Assembly (NCBI GenBank): GCA_902780935.1
Contig: CACZHP010000021.1
Location: 1 to 53,314 of the forward strand
DNA length: 53,314 nucleotides
Reading direction: 5' to 3'
Source: an uncultured Bacteroidia bacterium
GTDB lineage: Bacteria > Bacteroidota > Bacteroidia > Bacteroidales > UBA932
Positions 50,623 through 53,314 of the stretch are shown piece by piece (position 1 is the stretch's first letter; each line of letters starts with the position of its first letter). The position numbers and the translations under genes were made by a program. Below the pieces are notes generated by a model, which was not told where the DNA came from, did not search any database, and saw only the letters and a list, made by a program, of their open reading frames with translations.

Positions 50623-50697
50623 CGGCAAAGACATCCTTCGGCGGACATTTTCCCGGATAGGGCGCGAAGCGCAGGGAGCCGAAGGATGTCTTTGCCG
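50623..50697. repeat. 20-bp perfect inverted repeat
   Basis: CGGCAAAGACATCCTTCGGC (50623-50642) and its exact complement at 50678-50697 enclose 35 nt, in the gap between DUF2207 and the TPR gene. No T-tract follows on the plus strand; on the minus strand the hairpin is followed by TTTTTATC about 10 nt further on. It could be a two-way terminator or a small mobile/REP-like element. Confidence 0.7.
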
Positions 50698-50730
50698 TCA
50701 ATAAAAACACTATTTTTCGAGGAAAAGCAT

Positions 50731-50738
50731 TATTTTTG
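50731..50738 (+). promoter_or_regulatory. Promoter -7 box for the TPR-envC unit
   Basis: TATTTTTG, 18 nt before the ATG at 50757. Confidence 0.5.
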
Positions 50739-50756
50739 TATGATGGTCTGAATGTT

Positions 50757-52430
50757 ATGAGACTAGCTACAAGAATAATCGCTTCGCTGCTGGCGCTTTG
50801 CTGCCTCTCTTCCAGCCTGGCCCTGTCCCAGACAAAGGTGGACACATCATGGAAGGAAGACGGCAAACTCGTCGACGCGGTAGGATATATCGGTGACGGC
50901 CAGATTGACAAGGCCGCAAAACTGCTGAAGGAGGTACTGGTCGCCGATCCCTCAAACGACGCCGCCTGGTACTATCTCGGCATGTGCTCTCTTTACGGCA
51001 GGGACGTTAAAGGAGCGCAGACGGCATTCAAGAAGGCTTCTGAGATCGACCCGGCCAACTACTGGTACAAGGACAGGCTGGCGATGGTGTATTCGATGAG
51101 CGGGGAGGACGACCTCACGATCGCGACCTACGAGGAGCTCCTGAAAGAGTACCCGAAAAAGAACGACATCTACTTCACCCTTGTCAACCTGTACCTCAAG
51201 CAGAACCAGTTCGACAAGGCCATCTCCGCCATGGACCAGATCGAGGCCTCGTTCGGGAAGAACGAGAACGTGACCGTCACCAAATATGACATCCTGCTCC
51301 GTCAGAACAAGCCCGCCGAGGCGCTGAAAGTCCTGGAAGATTACAACAAGGAATATTCCTCACCTTATGTCCTCACGAAACTCGGAGACCACAGCCTGGC
51401 AGAATACAAGGACACGGCCGCCCTGGCATATTACCGGGAAGCCGCTGACCTTCAAGGAGATTATATTCCCGCCATCTTAGGCGAAGCCGAGGTCTGGCGC
51501 ATCCGCAGGAATTACGGAGGCTACTTCAAGTCACTTCGGAAATTCATCCGGGACGAGCAGACGGAAACCCAGGCAAAGACCCAGTATCTGGGGATGCTGC
51601 TGCAAAGGTCCGAACCGAGGTTCATCCAGAACTACCAGTCCAGCATCGACTCCCTGTACGACTACATGGTCCTTCACCATCCTGCCGACAGTAGCGTGCT
51701 AAAACCTGCCGGCATGTATTATTATGCCACGGAGAGGGTTGGGAAGGCCAAGTCGCTAATCCGCCGCAACATGGAGAAGAATCCGGGCAGTCTTGACGCG
51801 GCTGCCACTTATATCCAGCTCCTGGGCTATCAGAGTGACTGGGATGCCCTTCTCCCGGCAGTGGACAGTGTTCTCGGAAGATTCCCTAATGAGCCCGGGT
51901 TCTATGAGATGAAGAACGTGGCGCTCTACAATAAGAAAGACTGGCAAGGGATAATAGACAATAGCCGCAGGATCATCGAGATAGCTCCAAACGACACTTC
52001 GGTGACCATTCCGGCGCTTGCGAATATCGGGGACATGTACCACGAGATGGGAATGGAGAAAGAGGCCTTCGAATGCTACAAGAAAGTCTTGAAGGCCAAT
52101 CCTGATTATTCGCCGACCCTTAACAACTATGCGTATTACCTCTCTCTCAAGGGCAAGAGCCTGAAGAAAGCCTGCGCCATGAGCAAGAAGACTATAGATA
52201 AAGAGCCTGACAACTCCACCTATCTGGACACCTACGGATGGATCCTGCATCTTCTCGGCAAGGACCAGGATGCGAAGGCGGCTTTCAAGAGGGCGATGAT
52301 CTATGGCGGCAAGGAAAGCGCGACCTGCATGGAACACTATGCGGAAGTGCTTGAGGCTCTGGGAGAAAATGACCTGGCGAAGGTTTACCGGACCCAGGCT
52401 GAAAGAAAAAGGGCTGAAGGAAAAGAATGA
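50757..52430 (+). CDS. TPR-repeat periplasmic/outer-membrane-associated protein
   Basis: A 557-residue exported protein; signal peptide ends near LALSQ. At least eight TPR-like repeats are visible (DAAWYYLGMCSLYGRDVKGAQTAF, NYWYKDRLAMVYSMSGEDD, NDIYFTLVNLYLKQNQFDKAI, and SPTLNNYAYYLSLKGKS near the end). The ATG at 50757 was chosen because the signal peptide starts there; a TTG at 50736 overlaps the -7 box. The stop overlaps the EnvC-like start (ATGA). Likely a scaffold in the envelope. Confidence 0.82.
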   Translation: MRLATRIIASLLALCCLSSSLALSQTKVDTSWKEDGKLVDAVGYIGDGQIDKAAKLLKEVLVADPSNDAAWYYLGMCSLYGRDVKGAQTAFKKASEIDPANYWYKDRLAMVYSMSGEDDLTIATYEELLKEYPKKNDIYFTLVNLYLKQNQFDKAISAMDQIEASFGKNENVTVTKYDILLRQNKPAEALKVLEDYNKEYSSPYVLTKLGDHSLAEYKDTAALAYYREAADLQGDYIPAILGEAEVWRIRRNYGGYFKSLRKFIRDEQTETQAKTQYLGMLLQRSEPRFIQNYQSSIDSLYDYMVLHHPADSSVLKPAGMYYYATERVGKAKSLIRRNMEKNPGSLDAAATYIQLLGYQSDWDALLPAVDSVLGRFPNEPGFYEMKNVALYNKKDWQGIIDNSRRIIEIAPNDTSVTIPALANIGDMYHEMGMEKEAFECYKKVLKANPDYSPTLNNYAYYLSLKGKSLKKACAMSKKTIDKEPDNSTYLDTYGWILHLLGKDQDAKAAFKRAMIYGGKESATCMEHYAEVLEALGENDLAKVYRTQAERKRAEGKE

Positions 52431-53314
52431 CACGGCGGCTTGGCATATTGTTCATTAGCCTGATCCTGGCCTTCCTGGCCGGATCGGAGGGTTTGTACGC
52501 CCAGGACACCAAGGCACAGGAGACTAAGAGGGCGAGGCTCCAGAAGGAGATAGCGATCCTGGACAGCCAGATCAAGGCCATAACCACCAAGAGCGCCAAC
52601 GCCGTCAGCCACCTGTCGCTGATACGAAAGAAAGTGGACGCGAGGAAGGAGCTGGTGGCCGAAAGCGACCGGGAGATCGCCGGATTGAGCGGCGCTATAT
52701 CCACAAAAGAGCGCGACATAAAAGCCATGCAGGCCAGGCTTGACACCCTGTCTGACTATTACGGTAAACTGGTGCGCGGAGCCTACAGGAACCGCAACCC
52801 GAAGGTCTGGTACATGTATATTCTCGCAAGCGACAACGTCGGACAGGCTTTCCGCCGGTATGGCTACCTGAGGGACATGTCCAAGCAGATGAACATCCAG
52901 GCCGGAAAGATAATCGCCGCCAAAGACTCTCTCGAGAAGCAACGCGAGGAGCTGGCAGCTTTGCGTAAGGACGCCGAGGTCCTCAGGGGCCAGAGGGTGG
53001 CGGACATGGGGAAGCTCCAGGCGGAGCAGAACGACTCCCAGAAGCTTGTCAACCAGCTGAAGCGGGACAAGAAGAAATACCAGCAGGACCTGTCCAAGAA
53101 GCAGAAGGAGGTCGAGGCCCTCAACCGGGAGATCCAGAGGATAATCAGCCAGGCCCTCGATGACAAGGGCGGATCAAAGGGAAGCGGCAAGTCCACGGCC
53201 AAGAAAGATCCCCCGAAACCCATCGACTACACCCTCGCCAAGAAATTCGAGGCCAACAAGGGCAAACTCCCCTGGCCGGCGGATGGTGCCGTGGTGGAGC
53301 ATTACGGACAGCGA
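52427..53314 (+). CDS. EnvC-like murein hydrolase activator (M23 domain cut off by window end)
   Basis: Open from ATG 52427 to the window end (296 residues seen). A signal peptide ends near LYAQD (residue 27). Long coiled coils fill about 30-245 (QKEIAILDSQIKAITTKSA; RDMSKQMNIQAGKIIAAK). The start of an M23 (LytM) domain follows: FEANKGKLPWPADGAVVEHYGQR. This is the layout of EnvC/NlpD proteins that switch on cell-wall amidases at division. The LytM catalytic residues lie beyond the window, so whether it is an active peptidase cannot be told. The start overlaps the TPR stop by 4 nt. Confidence 0.88.
   Translation, partial: MTRRLGILFISLILAFLAGSEGLYAQDTKAQETKRARLQKEIAILDSQIKAITTKSANAVSHLSLIRKKVDARKELVAESDREIAGLSGAISTKERDIKAMQARLDTLSDYYGKLVRGAYRNRNPKVWYMYILASDNVGQAFRRYGYLRDMSKQMNIQAGKIIAAKDSLEKQREELAALRKDAEVLRGQRVADMGKLQAEQNDSQKLVNQLKRDKKKYQQDLSKKQKEVEALNREIQRIISQALDDKGGSKGSGKSTAKKDPPKPIDYTLAKKFEANKGKLPWPADGAVVEHYGQR

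Noticed and set aside
1-53314. Prophage, insertion sequence, CRISPR array or rRNA
   Set aside because: No transposase, integrase, capsid or Cas features, no regularly spaced repeats and no rRNA sequence were recognised.

Overview
The window is almost entirely chromosomal DNA of a Bacteroidales bacterium with fairly high GC. The grounds are promoters of the TAnnTTTG type (with TTG about 20 nt upstream where it can be seen), few Shine-Dalgarno sequences, lipoprotein signals with acidic residues after the cysteine, and typical Bacteroidota genes (short CstA, DUF3822 next to rsmD, DUF6057, GH109, LemA plus DUF2207, EnvC-type M23 protein). The gene set (fucose isomerase and permease, two GH2 enzymes, a sialate-O-acetylesterase-like enzyme, Pta/Ptb-family protein plus acetate kinase) fits an uncultured gut saccharolytic anaerobe. 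I saw no rRNA, CRISPR array, transposase, integrase or phage gene. There is one tRNA, tRNA-Pro(TGG).

The first ~2.75 kb does not match the rest. It holds a phosphocholine block (3' part of a LicC-LicA fusion, a second LicC-like nucleotidyltransferase, a BCCT-type transporter) with tight overlaps and a strong AAGGAGG ribosome site, as in Clostridia. The BCCT gene breaks off in frame near 2750 and runs into the C-terminal end of an unrelated glycosidase-like protein. This is either an assembly chimera or a recombination breakpoint.

From ~2.75 to 31.7 kb the layout is: sialate O-acetylesterase-like gene; GH2 (-); cstA; HerA-like ATPase; a minus operon (membrane-anchored protein, DUF3822, rsmD); a plus operon (NrnA-like DHH phosphoesterase, two FKBP-like lipoproteins, MATE pump, cytidylate-kinase-like protein, serine hydrolase); ackA plus Ptb-like acyltransferase (-); a minimal ComEC (+); fucI-fucP behind lepA and a GT2-like gene (-); an ECF sigma factor with an anti-sigma-like and a Spy-like gene (+); GH109-like oxidoreductase and YfcC transporter (+); lolD (-); tRNA-Pro (+).

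From 31.7 to 53.3 kb: a DUF6057 membrane protein with a CxxCH-bearing propeller lipoprotein (-); an AbiE-type toxin-antitoxin pair with a palindromic operator lying over its promoter (-); a predicted exported RbsD/FucU-like lipoprotein and a large GH2 (-), divergent from a two-domain esterase (+); a surface lipoprotein with three Big2 domains; a scar joining two truncated genes; mdh (-); a single-gene transcription unit for a cholesterol-dependent-cytolysin-like (CDCL) pore-forming protein; a 4'-phosphopantetheinyl transferase behind a structured leader; LemA/DUF2207; a TPR protein; and an EnvC-like protein cut by the window end.

The best candidates for further work are the solitary CDCL protein, the AbiE operator, a 30-bp interspersed repeat found both between genes and in frame inside a GH2 gene, the repeated placement of -7 boxes 4-9 nt before start codons (probable leaderless mRNAs), and the two gene-fusion scars.
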